A DNA stretch of 64,000 nucleotides, taken from contig CANLQG010000004.1 of assembly GCA_947493195.1 (NCBI GenBank), positions 1-64,000 of the forward strand, given 5' to 3'. The first letter of the stretch is position 1; each line of letters begins with the position of its first letter. The notes beneath the pieces are model-generated. The model saw only the letters and a list, made by a program, of their open reading frames with translations, was not told where the DNA came from and searched no databases. This DNA is from an uncultured Sphingomonadaceae bacterium (GTDB lineage Bacteria > Pseudomonadota > Alphaproteobacteria > Sphingomonadales > Sphingomonadaceae). Both the position numbers and the translations under genes were made by a program. Below are positions 50,642 to 60,565 of the stretch, piece after piece.

Positions 50642-52723
50642 CTAAAGCCGGTCCGCCTGGGCTACCGCATCGGTTGCCCGCAGTGCGCTCATGATCCTTG
50701 TCAGATGGGCCAGGTCCTGAACTTCCAGATCGACGGCATAGGTGTGGAACGGATCGTCGCGCTGGGTGAGTTCAAGGTTCATCACGTTGGCGTTGTTGCG
50801 CGCAAAAACGCCCGCCATCTCCGCCAGCGTGCCCGGACGATTGTAGAGGACCACGTTGATCCGCCCCACCGCGCCGTGTGAGCGTTCGCCCCATGACAGG
50901 TCCACCCAGTCGGCATCGACGCCGTTGGCCAGTTCCAGACAATCGATGGCGTGTACCTCCACCGTATTGTGCGGACGGCGCAGGCCGACGATGCGATCCC
51001 CCGGTACAGGATGGCAGCACGCGGCGAGATCGAAGCCGACCCCTGCGGTAAGGCCCTTGATGGAAATGGCGCGCTCCTGCTGCGCTTCCTCCGGCATGTC
51101 TGCCGTACTGCCTGGTACCAGCGCTTCCATCACCTCGCGGTCGGACAGCTTGGCAGCCCCGATGGCGTACATCAGGTCTTCCACATCGCCCATTTCCAGC
51201 CGTTCTACCGCCTGTTTCAGCGCCTTCTTGCCCACCTTTGCGGGCAGGCGTTCGGCAATCTCGTCGTACAGCTTGGCACCGATCTCGGCTATTTCGGCGC
51301 GCTCCTTGGCGCGCACCGCACGGCGGATGGCCGCGCGCGCCTTGCCCGTCACAACATAACCCAGCCACGACAGCTGCGGCTCGGCATTCTTGCCCTTGAT
51401 GATCTCCACCACGTCGCCGTTGCCCAGCGGGGTGCGCAACGGCATGTGCCGTCCGTTGATCTTCGCACCCACCGTCTGCGCGCCCAGATCCGTGTGCACG
51501 GCAAAGGCGAAGTCCACCGCAGTCGCGCCCTTGGGCAACTGGAATAGCGCGCCCTTGGGAGTGAAAGCGAAGATGCGATCCTGGTAGATCGCCAGCTTGG
51601 TGTGCTCCATCAGCTCTTCGCTGTCGTGACTGGCGTCCACAATTTCGATAAGGTCGCGCAGCCAGCCCACTTCGCCGTCCACCTTGCCACCCTGCTTATA
51701 TGCCCAGTGCGCAGCCAGGCCAAAACCGTTCGTGCGGTGCATTTCGCGGGTGCGAATCTGCACCTCCACCCGCATCGACTTGTCATAGAACAAGGTCGTA
51801 TGGAGGCTGCGATAGCCGTTGTTCTTGGGCGTGGAGATGTAGTCCTTGAAACGGCCCGGGACGAACTGGAAGGTCTGGTGCAAGATGCCCAGCGCCGCAT
51901 AGCAATCTGCCACGTTTTTGGTCAGCACGCGGAAGGCCATGATGTCGCTTACCTGCTCGAACGGCAGGTGGCGCTCCGCCATCTTGCGCCAGATGGAATA
52001 GGGATGCTTCTCGCGCCCCCAAACTTCTACCTCCAGACCCGCGGCAGCCAGGGCCTGCTTGAAATCCAGCGCTATGCGATCGACCTGCCCGGCGTCCGAC
52101 TGGCGCAACTGGTCCAGCCTGCGGGTGATGGTGGTGTAGGCTTCGGGCTCAAGTTGCTCAAACGCCAGCAACTGCATCTCGCGCATGTATTCGTACATGC
52201 CCACCCGCTCCGCCAGCGGGGCGTAGATATCCATCGTTTCACGCGCAATCCGGCGGCGCTTGTCCGGGTTCTTGATGTGGTGCAGCGTGCGCATGTTGTG
52301 GAGCCGGTCCGCCAGCTTCACCAGCAGCACGCGCAAGTCCTCGCTCATCGCCAGCAGGAACTTGCGCAGGTTTTCAGCCGCGCGCTCGTCTTCGGGCATC
52401 TGCTCGATCTTGGATAGCTTGGTGACGCCATCGACCAGCCGCGCGACATCGGCGCCGAACAGGTCCTCGATGTCCTCAATCGTTGCGAGCGTATCTTCCA
52501 CCGTATCGTGCAGCAGAGCGGTAATGATGGTCTGCTGATCCAGCTTCAGGTCGGTCATCAGGCCGGCCACCTCGACCGGGTGGCTGAAATACGGGTCGCC
52601 GCTCGCACGTTTCTGGCTGCCGTGCTTCTGCACGGTGTAGACATAGGCGCGGTTAAGCAGCGCCTCGTCGGCGTCGGGATCGTATTTCTTGACCCGTTCT
52701 ACAAGTTCGTACTGGCGCAACAT
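50642..52723 (-). CDS. rsh: RelA/SpoT homologue, bifunctional (p)ppGpp synthetase/hydrolase
   Basis: A 693-residue Rsh protein. HD hydrolase domain: ALLHDTVEDTLATIEDIEDL. Synthetase domain: GRFKDYISTPKNNGYRSLHT and VEVQIRTREMH. TGS domain: FAFTPKGALFQLPKGATAVD. C-terminal ACT: NVVLYNRPGTLAEMAGVFAR. In alphaproteobacteria a single Rsh makes and removes the alarmone, controlling starvation, cell cycle and stress. ATG at 52723 (MLRQYELVERVKKYDPDADE) fits the family start; the frame is open upstream. Confidence 0.96.
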   Translation of the reverse strand: MLRQYELVERVKKYDPDADEALLNRAYVYTVQKHGSQKRASGDPYFSHPVEVAGLMTDLKLDQQTIITALLHDTVEDTLATIEDIEDLFGADVARLVDGVTKLSKIEQMPEDERAAENLRKFLLAMSEDLRVLLVKLADRLHNMRTLHHIKNPDKRRRIARETMDIYAPLAERVGMYEYMREMQLLAFEQLEPEAYTTITRRLDQLRQSDAGQVDRIALDFKQALAAAGLEVEVWGREKHPYSIWRKMAERHLPFEQVSDIMAFRVLTKNVADCYAALGILHQTFQFVPGRFKDYISTPKNNGYRSLHTTLFYDKSMRVEVQIRTREMHRTNGFGLAAHWAYKQGGKVDGEVGWLRDLIEIVDASHDSEELMEHTKLAIYQDRIFAFTPKGALFQLPKGATAVDFAFAVHTDLGAQTVGAKINGRHMPLRTPLGNGDVVEIIKGKNAEPQLSWLGYVVTGKARAAIRRAVRAKERAEIAEIGAKLYDEIAERLPAKVGKKALKQAVERLEMGDVEDLMYAIGAAKLSDREVMEALVPGSTADMPEEAQQERAISIKGLTAGVGFDLAACCHPVPGDRIVGLRRPHNTVEVHAIDCLELANGVDADWVDLSWGERSHGAVGRINVVLYNRPGTLAEMAGVFARNNANVMNLELTQRDDPFHTYAVDLEVQDLAHLTRIMSALRATDAVAQADRL

Positions 52724-52901
52724 CACCGCTGAATGTGCGTTGCAGCACGACTTTCGGCAAGGGCTTATCGTTGCTGTGTTAAATTGCGGACGCACTCGTC
52801 CGTCAGGCGAAAGGCGACCGCTGGCGAATGGCGCTTGCAAAATGCTTCCAGATGGCAAGACTGCCGATCTTGCGGGACTTTACAGACTTGGGGGTTATCT
52901 C

Positions 52902-55529
52902 ATGAAGAAATGGGTTCTTTATCTTGGTGCGGCGCTTGTTGCGACGTCGCCTGCCATGGCGCAGGACAGTGACGCGACAGAGGAAGAGACGCCGGCCACC
53001 GCCTCGGAAGCAGACAGTGACGAGGCAGAGGACGAGGATGAAGAGGAAACCGAGACCCTCGAAGAATTCGTCAAGGACATGGAGCGTTCGGAAGGTCTCT
53101 TCCCGCTCTACCGGAAGCCCGATACCGGCGAAGTGTTCATGGAAATTGCCGCCGACCAGCTGGGCCGGGAATTCATCTACTTCGCCTATACGGAAAATGG
53201 CCCAGTCGAAGCGGGCCACTTTCGCGGCAACTATCGCGATAACAGGATCGTCACCTTCAACCGCCGGTTCGACCGCGTGGAAATCGCGGCGGTCAACACG
53301 CAATACTATTTCGACCCCGACAATGCCCTTTCACGCGCCGCAGATGCCAACATCGCCCGCGCCCCCATTGCCAACGTGGAGATTGCCGCCAAGAGCGAGG
53401 ACGAGCGCCGCATCCTGATTTCGGCCGATGCCGTGCTGGAGAGCCAGGCTCTTCACAGGCTCAGCCCCTGGCGCGCGCCCGATGCTCCGCCCGGATCCAG
53501 CTTTGCCTTGGGAGAGCTTTCCAGCAGCAAGACACAGATCACCGATTTCCGCACCTTCCCGGAAAACACCGACATTCGCGTCGAATACGTGTTCGATAAT
53601 CCGGCGCCGGTGAATTACGGCAGTGCCGATATCACCGATCCGCGTTCGGTCGCGATCCTGATGCAGCACTCCTTCCTGGAGATGCCGGAAGACGGTTTCG
53701 AGCCGCGCTTCGACGATTACCGTGTTGGCTTCTTCACCAACCAGACCACCGATCTCACATCACATTCGTTCACCCCCTATCGCGATGTCATCAATCGTTG
53801 GCGGCTGGAGAAAAAGAACCCGCGCGCGCGCATTTCCGATCCGGTGGAACCGATTACCTTCTGGATAGAGAACACCACGCCCGAAGAGCTTCGCCCACTT
53901 ATCCGCGATGCCACGCTGGCATGGAACGAGGCATTCGAGAAGGCGGGCTTCTCCAACGCCATCGTGGTGCGCCAGCAACCTGACGATGCGGACTGGGATG
54001 CAGGGGACGTGCGCTACAACGTGCTGCGCTGGACATCGTCTCCCAACCCGCCGTTCGGCGGCTACGGCCCCAGTTTCACCAACCCGCGCACCGGCGAAAT
54101 CATCGGCGCGGATATCATGCTGGAATACGTCTACCTGACCAATCGCCTGCGCACCGAAGAGATCTTCGACACTGCCGGACTGCCGATTGGCTGGCAGGGC
54201 AACGACGGTGCCGCTGCCATGCCTTGGCGACATGGCGGCAGTCATGCCACCTGCACGCTCGGCAGCCACCTGCAGGCCAACATGATGAGCGCGCGTGCCA
54301 TGCTGATGGCGCAGGGAGCGGGTGAGGCGGAATATGGCCGACTGGTCGAGGAAGAGCTGTTTTACCTCGTCCTGCACGAGGTCGGTCACACGCTGGGCCT
54401 CAACCACAACATGCGCTCGTCCAATTCGGTGCCGCTATCGGCCCTCGCCTCCCGCTCCACCCCGCCGACCAATTCGGTGATGGAATACCCGGCGATCAAC
54501 ATCGCACGTCCAGGGGAAACGCAAGGCCAGTTCGCCATCACCCGTCCGGGCGCCTACGACCTGTGGGCGATCGAATTCGGCTATACCGCCGATGACGATG
54601 CACTGGATGCCATCCTCGCCCGCTCGACCGAACCTGCGCTCGCCTTTGGCAACGATGCCGACGACATGCGCGCGCCCGGCACGCACATCGACCCGCGTGT
54701 AATGATCGACGACCTTTCCGATGATCCCATCGGTTGGGCCGAAAGCCAGGCTGCGCTCATCGACCAGACCCTGACCGTGCTGCCGGACAGGGTGCTGGAA
54801 AGCGGCGACAGTTACCAGTCGCTGTACAACAGCTACATGATCCTGACCGGCAGGCGTGCGGTAGCCGCCAACGTTGCCTCGCGTTGGATCGCCGGTGTCT
54901 ATAACAACCGCGCGGCGGTGGGCCAGCCGGGCGCGCAACTGCCGTTCGTGCCGGTGCCCGCAGCAATGCAGCGCCGGGCGCTGGGCGTGCTCGACAAGAT
55001 CGCCTTCGGGCCCGAGGCGTTCAGCGCGGGCGAAAACCTGCTGAGCAGGCTGCAGGTCGAACGGCGCGGCTTCAACTCGTTCGGCACCAATGTCGATCCC
55101 CAGCCGCATGCCCGCGCGCTGAACGTCCAGCGCTCGCTGCTGGCGCACCTGCTACACCCCAACGTGCTTACCCGTCTTACGGATACGCGGCGCTATGGCG
55201 GCGACTATCCGGTCAGCACCTATCTGGGTGAGCTAACCGGTGTGATGTTCGATGCCGACCAGGCTGGCCCGGTAAACACCTACCGGCAGAACCTGCAGGT
55301 CGAATACCTGCGCCGCCTGATCGGCATTGCCTCGGGCCAGGGTGGCGGGACGCAGATCACTCCCGGCGGGCCGCAGCAGTTGCCGAACTACGACCACGTC
55401 TCGCGCTCGGCCGCGCTGGCGGGCATCGACCGTATCAGGACGGTGGCTGAAACTCCCGGTGTTGATACCGAAACGCAGGCGCACCGGGCGCACCTGCTGG
55501 CGCTTATCGAAGAGTTCGAGCGCCGTTGA
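52902..55529 (+). CDS. Secreted zinc metalloprotease (DUF5117/DUF4953 type)
   Basis: An 875-residue exported protein. Signal MKKWVLYLGAALVATSPAMA is followed by an acidic low-complexity stretch (DSDEAEDEDEEETETLEEFV) and a DUF5117-like domain (FPLYRKPDTGEVFMEIAADQ). Around residue 490 is LHEVGHTLGLNHNMRSSN, an HExxHxxGxxH zinc site of the metzincin type. The rest resembles DUF4953. Large proteins of this family are widespread in sphingomonads and Bacteroidetes. A strong terminator follows. Confidence 0.9.
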   Translation: MKKWVLYLGAALVATSPAMAQDSDATEEETPATASEADSDEAEDEDEEETETLEEFVKDMERSEGLFPLYRKPDTGEVFMEIAADQLGREFIYFAYTENGPVEAGHFRGNYRDNRIVTFNRRFDRVEIAAVNTQYYFDPDNALSRAADANIARAPIANVEIAAKSEDERRILISADAVLESQALHRLSPWRAPDAPPGSSFALGELSSSKTQITDFRTFPENTDIRVEYVFDNPAPVNYGSADITDPRSVAILMQHSFLEMPEDGFEPRFDDYRVGFFTNQTTDLTSHSFTPYRDVINRWRLEKKNPRARISDPVEPITFWIENTTPEELRPLIRDATLAWNEAFEKAGFSNAIVVRQQPDDADWDAGDVRYNVLRWTSSPNPPFGGYGPSFTNPRTGEIIGADIMLEYVYLTNRLRTEEIFDTAGLPIGWQGNDGAAAMPWRHGGSHATCTLGSHLQANMMSARAMLMAQGAGEAEYGRLVEEELFYLVLHEVGHTLGLNHNMRSSNSVPLSALASRSTPPTNSVMEYPAINIARPGETQGQFAITRPGAYDLWAIEFGYTADDDALDAILARSTEPALAFGNDADDMRAPGTHIDPRVMIDDLSDDPIGWAESQAALIDQTLTVLPDRVLESGDSYQSLYNSYMILTGRRAVAANVASRWIAGVYNNRAAVGQPGAQLPFVPVPAAMQRRALGVLDKIAFGPEAFSAGENLLSRLQVERRGFNSFGTNVDPQPHARALNVQRSLLAHLLHPNVLTRLTDTRRYGGDYPVSTYLGELTGVMFDADQAGPVNTYRQNLQVEYLRRLIGIASGQGGGTQITPGGPQQLPNYDHVSRSAALAGIDRIRTVAETPGVDTETQAHRAHLLALIEEFERR

Positions 55530-55543
55530 TGAAGGCTGAAGGG

Positions 55544-55575
55544 GCGGCCCGGCATCGCAACGCCGGGCCGCTCTT
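55544..55575 (+). terminator. Rho-independent terminator after the metalloprotease gene
   Basis: Perfect stem GCGGCCCGGC / GCCGGGCCGC (10 bp) with loop ATCGCAAC, then TCTT. Confidence 0.75.
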
Positions 55576-55601
55576 AACCCTCCGAAACAAACCTTGTTTG
55601 C

Positions 55602-57518
55602 CTAGCCTTCCCATCCAACGATCGGATCGACCTGGTTGCGAGTGTAGCTGTGATAGCCGCCTCGCGTTTTGTTATAGATCCGCGTCGCGATTGGCTCGCC
55701 CCAGCTGCCGGTTTCCCACAGCGCCTTGAACAGCGGCTCGACGAACTTGTTGCGGCCTACCTCGGCAAGGAAAGTCTCGGCCTGGCTCACGGCAGGCTGA
55801 TATTCGTTGCGCAGGGCAGCTTCCAGCCACAGGAACAGCACTTCGTTGTTGCCGGTTTCGGATAGGCCCAGCCGTTCATTGAGCGCAGTCAGCTGGTCTG
55901 CGGACATCTCTTCCGGGAGTTCCTGCAAGAAACGCTGCTGTTCGGCGCCGGTCCAGCCCTTCCAGGTCTGTGCCGTTGGCAGCGTGCCGCTGGTGCCATA
56001 GGCCCGTGCAGCATTGTCCACGTCGGCAAAGGCCGCCGGATCGGGTGCCGCGGCATTGTCCGGCAGACCGGTGCCGTAAACCCATTCGTCAAGCATCAGC
56101 TCGTCTTCCAGGTTAGCGTCATTCTGCACCACGTATTCGCGCAGTTCGGCAAGGAACATCTCGCTGGTGGCGGGCTGGAAAGCGTGGCGGTCGAACCAGC
56201 CGCGCATGAACTCATCGAAGCGCTCGCGACCGATGATGTTTTCCATGGTGCGCAGGAACACGGTGCCCTTGTCGTAGATGACCGGGCCGATGGTGTCGAA
56301 CGGACTGATGCCATCGGGCGTGCGCATAGCGGTGTTCGGGTTGTCCGCGCCCTGCTCCTCGATGGCTTCCACCAGCGAGTTGTAGCTCAGCGCATATTCC
56401 TGGTTGGCGCGCTTTTCGCCGAACACGGCTTCGGAAATGCGGCTTTCGAAATAGGAGGTCACGCCCTCGTTCAGCCAGCCATCCCGCCAGCTGGAATAGG
56501 TGACGAGGTTGCCCGACCAGCTGTGTGCCAGTTCGTGCGCGATCAAGCCGGTGTTGGACCGGTCACCGGCAATGAAGGTGGGCGTCAGGAAGGTCATCAC
56601 CGGGTTTTCCATACCTCCGTAGGGGAAGGACGGCGGCAGCACGATCATGTCGTAGCGGCCCCAGCGATAGTCGCCGTAGATATCCTCGGCCGCGTCGATC
56701 ATGGCTTCGGTGTCAGTCAGTTCCGCTGCGGCTTCCTCGATGATTTCCGGCTCTGCCCAGACGCCCGAGCGCGGACCCAGTTCGGCGAACTCGAGGTTTC
56801 CGGCGGCGATTGCGATAAGGTAGGGCGGGACCGAATTTTCCATCACGAACTCGAACGCGCGGCGGTTTTCGCCCACGTCTTCGGGATCGCCGCGGCTGAT
56901 GCCGCTCATGACCACGTTCAGTGGCTTGGGCGCAGTGATGCGCGCTTCCCAGGTCTGGCGGATTCCGGGGCTGTCCTGCGTCGGGATCCAGGTGCGGTTG
57001 AGAATCGCCTGGCCCTGGCTGAACACGAAGGGATATTCGCCCCCGGCGGTCTGCTCCGGGTCCAACCATTGCAGGGCCGCTGCCTCAGGGCCGCTGGCGT
57101 AGTCGATGACGATCTGCTGCAGGTCCGGACCGGTCAGTTCGCCCAGCTGCACAGTGATCGGCTCACCCTTGTCGGCGTTGTCGGGGTCTGCCTCGCCAAT
57201 CTCGAAATCCAAAGCGTTGCCGTTGCCATCGGTGATTCCGCCGATGACGAGGCCGTTGGAGTCGAGCACGATCTCGGTCGCGTCATCGGCTGCGTCCACG
57301 TCCAGCGTTGCCGTGCCTTCCACCCGCTTGCCCTCGAAATCCAGATCGAGGTCGAGCGCCACGTGGGTAACGCGCGCTTCCAGCGGGCGCGCATAGGTGA
57401 ACTCGTCCTGCGCTTCCGCGCTGGTCAAGATCGGGGCCACCGTGCGCTCCTCCTCCGGCAGGTCGTCCGCAGTGCAGGCGGCAATAAGGAACGGCAGGGC
57501 GACAGCAAGAAGGCGCAT
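55602..57518 (-). CDS. M1-family metallopeptidase lipoprotein (aminopeptidase N type)
   Basis: A 638-residue peptidase with a lipoprotein signal (MRLLAVALPFLIAACTA). The beta-rich N-terminal domain is followed by the catalytic domain with PSFPYGGMENPVMTFLTPTF (GxMEN exopeptidase motif) and LIAHELAHSWSGNLVTYSSW (HExxH), plus the third zinc ligand Glu downstream (LNEGVTSYFESRISEAVF). The C-terminal armadillo part resembles leukotriene-A4-hydrolase-type enzymes. It would take N-terminal residues from peptides in the envelope. ATG 57518. Confidence 0.93.
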   Translation of the reverse strand: MRLLAVALPFLIAACTADDLPEEERTVAPILTSAEAQDEFTYARPLEARVTHVALDLDLDFEGKRVEGTATLDVDAADDATEIVLDSNGLVIGGITDGNGNALDFEIGEADPDNADKGEPITVQLGELTGPDLQQIVIDYASGPEAAALQWLDPEQTAGGEYPFVFSQGQAILNRTWIPTQDSPGIRQTWEARITAPKPLNVVMSGISRGDPEDVGENRRAFEFVMENSVPPYLIAIAAGNLEFAELGPRSGVWAEPEIIEEAAAELTDTEAMIDAAEDIYGDYRWGRYDMIVLPPSFPYGGMENPVMTFLTPTFIAGDRSNTGLIAHELAHSWSGNLVTYSSWRDGWLNEGVTSYFESRISEAVFGEKRANQEYALSYNSLVEAIEEQGADNPNTAMRTPDGISPFDTIGPVIYDKGTVFLRTMENIIGRERFDEFMRGWFDRHAFQPATSEMFLAELREYVVQNDANLEDELMLDEWVYGTGLPDNAAAPDPAAFADVDNAARAYGTSGTLPTAQTWKGWTGAEQQRFLQELPEEMSADQLTALNERLGLSETGNNEVLFLWLEAALRNEYQPAVSQAETFLAEVGRNKFVEPLFKALWETGSWGEPIATRIYNKTRGGYHSYTRNQVDPIVGWEG

Positions 57519-57736
57519 GAAATCTCCGGTTTTCACAGGGAAGTCTCTGGGGAGCAGGATGGTTCCGGCGGTTGTTTCGGGAGCAACCATACCACATCGT
57601 CGAGCGGAGTCAGCATTTCGTCGTCCAATGGTCGAAAAATGTGGTATATCAGCAAATACTCATTGCCAGCTCGTGTATTCAGCCAAGACCCGCGCTTATG
57701 CATCGTCCAGGCAGCAGGAGCCAGAGGAGCAGGAAA

Positions 57737-58672
57737 ATGATCAAGTCCACGACACGTCTTATCGCAGCGCCGCTGCTGGCGGCGGCTGGCCTTTGCCTGG
57801 CCGCACCCGCCTTCGCGCAACAGGCTGAACCGGGCGATATCGTGGTAGAGGGCGAACGGACCGACCGGCGCGAAGTGCTGCGCACCACCCGCGACATTAC
57901 CCAGCGCCCGCGATCCGACGGCGCGCCGGTTCCGCGCTTCCAGCGCGAGATCTGCCCCGGCGTGTGGGGACTGGCGCCAGAAAACGCGCAGCTGGTAATC
58001 GACAGGATTTACGACAACGCGGAACGTGCTGATATCCAAATCAACGCAGAGGAAGGTTGCGGAGCCAACGTGTGGGTAATCGTGGTCGACGATCCGGCCG
58101 CCACCTACGCCCAGCTACGCGACGATAACGATTTTCTGGTGCGGGATCTCAGCGACCTCGACAAGCGACTGGTGGCCGATCAGGAAGGCCCGGTTCGCGC
58201 CTGGAACGTTACGTCCACGCGCAACCGCGAAGGGCAGGTTGTCGCCTCTGGTGCGGAGGTTGCCGAAAGCTTCGCGATGGCAAGCGCGACGAACATGCAG
58301 TCGGCGAACAATCCAGTAACCCAGATGTCCCGCCTGAACAGCGCGGTGCGACTGGACCTAGAAATGTCGGTCATGCTGATCCAGCGCAACGCCCTTGGCG
58401 AAGTTGATGCCTTTGCGCTGGCCGACTACGCAACCATGCGGCTGCTTGCCCATACCGAGCCGCCCGCACGCGAAAATGTCTCGGAGACGGTGCTCACGCT
58501 TTTCTCTCCCGACGCCGAATCGGCCCAGCCCGACCGGCTGACCGCTTTCGACCGCGGCTACCTTCGCGCCGTGTACGACAGCAGCGCGACCCGCCCCTAT
58601 CGCCTGGCGTTACGCAATGTGCGGCGCAACATGGAACGTGAGCTGGAGATGGAAATCGAGGCGGAACAATAG
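57737..58672 (+). CDS. Exported protein of unknown function
   Basis: A 311-residue protein with a signal peptide (MIKSTTRLIAAPLLAAAGLC…AFA) and IVVEGERTDRREVL. Conserved-looking parts are EICPGVWGLAPENAQLVIDR, GCGANVWVIVVDD and TAFDRGYLRAVYDSSATRPY. No known family comes to mind. Preceded by a GGAGCAGGAAA ribosome-binding site. It stands alone between two convergent or divergent genes. Confidence 0.75.
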   Translation: MIKSTTRLIAAPLLAAAGLCLAAPAFAQQAEPGDIVVEGERTDRREVLRTTRDITQRPRSDGAPVPRFQREICPGVWGLAPENAQLVIDRIYDNAERADIQINAEEGCGANVWVIVVDDPAATYAQLRDDNDFLVRDLSDLDKRLVADQEGPVRAWNVTSTRNREGQVVASGAEVAESFAMASATNMQSANNPVTQMSRLNSAVRLDLEMSVMLIQRNALGEVDAFALADYATMRLLAHTEPPARENVSETVLTLFSPDAESAQPDRLTAFDRGYLRAVYDSSATRPYRLALRNVRRNMERELEMEIEAEQ

Positions 58673-58722
58673 GGCAGTAGAGCGCGGGTGACAGCGCCGC
58701 GGCAGGGCGCTATTCCTGCCGC

Positions 58723-59649
58723 ATGTCATACGCCCGAACTATCGCCCTTCCCTTTCTGCTGGCACTCGCCGCATGCGGCCAGTCCGCCGAAATCGGTCCG
58801 CCGACAGAGGCAGATGTCGATGCTGCCCAGGCCCAGGCCGATGGCTCTGGCGGAGAGGCCGCCGCGCGCCAGCTGATCTTTTCCGACGAGTTTTCCAGCG
58901 ACAATCTCGATCCCACCAGGTGGAACGTGGTGGGCATGGATTTCTGGGTGAACGAGGAGGAGCAGGCCTACGTCAACTCTCCCGACACGATCCAGTTCGT
59001 GCAAGGGCTGGAAGGGGCCGACGGCGGCGCGCTGGTGCTGCGCCCGGTCTATCGTCCCGGACAGGACACTAATGAGGAACGCAGTGCCGACTTCCTCTCC
59101 GGTCGTGTGAATACCAAAGGCAATTTCGAATTTACCTATGGCCGTGCCGAAGCGCGCATCCGCATGCCCGATGCGGTGGGCGTGTGGCCCGCCTTTTGGC
59201 TACTGGCCGACGCCCCTTGGCCCAGCGAAGGTGAGATCGACATCATGGAATACGTCGGCCAGGCCGACTGGACCGGCGTTGCCGTGCACGGCCCAGGCTA
59301 TTCCGGCGACATGGGCATCGTGGACCGGCAGTACTTCGCGCCGGGCACCGATGTGACGGACTGGCATGTATACGCCGTCGAATGGAAGCCCGACGTGATC
59401 GAATTCTTCGTGGACGACCGCCTGACCTTCCGCATTCCCAAGACCAATGTGGAATTCTTCGGCGAATGGGTTTTCGACAACCCGCAGTTCGTGGTGCTGA
59501 ATTTCGCCGTGGGCGGCATCTATCCCAAGAAGATCAACGGTATCGACGAGCCTTACACGGGCATGCCCCAGGAAACTGCGGACCGCATCGCGGCGGGTGA
59601 ACTGGCGATGGAAGTGGACTGGGTGCGGGTCTACGCACCCGAGGAATAA
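58723..59649 (+). CDS. Glycoside hydrolase family 16 lipoprotein (beta-glucanase type)
   Basis: A 308-residue lipoprotein (MSYARTIALPFLLALAACGQ, lipobox LAAC). The GH16 domain starts at LIFSDEFSSDNLDPTRWNVV; the catalytic signature is EGEIDIMEY (E-I-D-x-x-E), preceded by WPAFWLLADAPWPS. The end LAMEVDWVRVYAPE is also typical. It probably hydrolyses beta-1,3-glucans such as laminarin, in keeping with a marine or algal-associated lifestyle. Confidence 0.93.
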   Translation: MSYARTIALPFLLALAACGQSAEIGPPTEADVDAAQAQADGSGGEAAARQLIFSDEFSSDNLDPTRWNVVGMDFWVNEEEQAYVNSPDTIQFVQGLEGADGGALVLRPVYRPGQDTNEERSADFLSGRVNTKGNFEFTYGRAEARIRMPDAVGVWPAFWLLADAPWPSEGEIDIMEYVGQADWTGVAVHGPGYSGDMGIVDRQYFAPGTDVTDWHVYAVEWKPDVIEFFVDDRLTFRIPKTNVEFFGEWVFDNPQFVVLNFAVGGIYPKKINGIDEPYTGMPQETADRIAAGELAMEVDWVRVYAPEE

Positions 59650-59664
59650 CCCGGATTCCGAAAG

Positions 59665-60519
59665 TCAGTTCCAGGTCACCTCTGGCGGCAGGCTCATCAG
59701 GATGGCGTCGATGTTCCCGCCGGTCTTCAGGCCGAACAGCGTGCCCCGGTCATAGACGAGGTTGAACTCGACATAGAGGCCGCGCCACTCCTTCTGGGCG
59801 GCCTTCTCTTCCTCGCTCCATTCCTGTCCCATGCGCTTGCGCACGATGGCGGGAAAGGAATCGAGAAAGGCCTCGCCCACATCCTTGGTGAAGGCAAAAT
59901 TGCGTTCGAAGGCGGCCACGTCCGGACATTCCAGGTGATCGTAGAAAATACCACCCACCCCGCGATGCTTGTTGCGGTGGGGGATGAAGAAATAATCGTC
60001 CGCCCACTTTTTGAAGCGGTCGTAATACGTGGGATTGTGCGCCGCGCAGGCCGCACGCAGGCGGGCGTGGAAAGCGTCGGTATCCTCGACATATTCGATG
60101 GGCGGGTTGAGGTCGGCGCCGCCACCAAACCACGCGGCCTGCGTGGTAAGGAAGCGGGTGTTCATGTGCACCGCAGGCACATGCGGGTTGGCCATGTGGG
60201 CGACCAGGCTGATGCCGGTGGCGGTGAACTCGGGTTGCTCCTCGCTCGCGCCGTTCACCTGTCCGGCGAACTGGGGAGAGAATTCGCCCGACACGGTGGA
60301 GACGTTCACTCCCACCTTCTCGAACACCTTGCCCTTCATCTGCCCGCGCACGCCGCCGCCGCCATCGGACCCGTCATCCGTTTCGCGGTCCCACGCCTGG
60401 TAGTCGAAACTGGCATCGGAGCCGGCCTCGCGCTCGATCGCCTCGAACTCCGCGCAGATGCGGTCGCGCAATGATTCGAACCACTCGCGGGCTTGTTGGG
60501 TCTGTTGTGTCCACTCCAT
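59665..60519 (-). CDS. hemF: Oxygen-dependent coproporphyrinogen III oxidase
   Basis: A 284-residue HemF, the aerobic haem-synthesis enzyme. Conserved parts: FSPQFAGQVNGASEEQPEFT-type region, ISLVAHMANPHVPAVHMNTR, AAWFGGGADLNPPIEY, GGIFYDHLECPDVAAFERNF and EFNLVYDRGTLFGLKTGGN. I start it at 60519 (MEWTQQTQQ), as in relatives; the frame is open upstream and would reach into the divergent pdeM gene. Confidence 0.96.
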   Translation of the reverse strand: MEWTQQTQQAREWFESLRDRICAEFEAIEREAGSDASFDYQAWDRETDDGSDGGGGVRGQMKGKVFEKVGVNVSTVSGEFSPQFAGQVNGASEEQPEFTATGISLVAHMANPHVPAVHMNTRFLTTQAAWFGGGADLNPPIEYVEDTDAFHARLRAACAAHNPTYYDRFKKWADDYFFIPHRNKHRGVGGIFYDHLECPDVAAFERNFAFTKDVGEAFLDSFPAIVRKRMGQEWSEEEKAAQKEWRGLYVEFNLVYDRGTLFGLKTGGNIDAILMSLPPEVTWN

Positions 60520-60565
60520 AAGGTCGGGTCTTGCCAAAGCGCACGGCAGGCGGCAAGTGGCATCC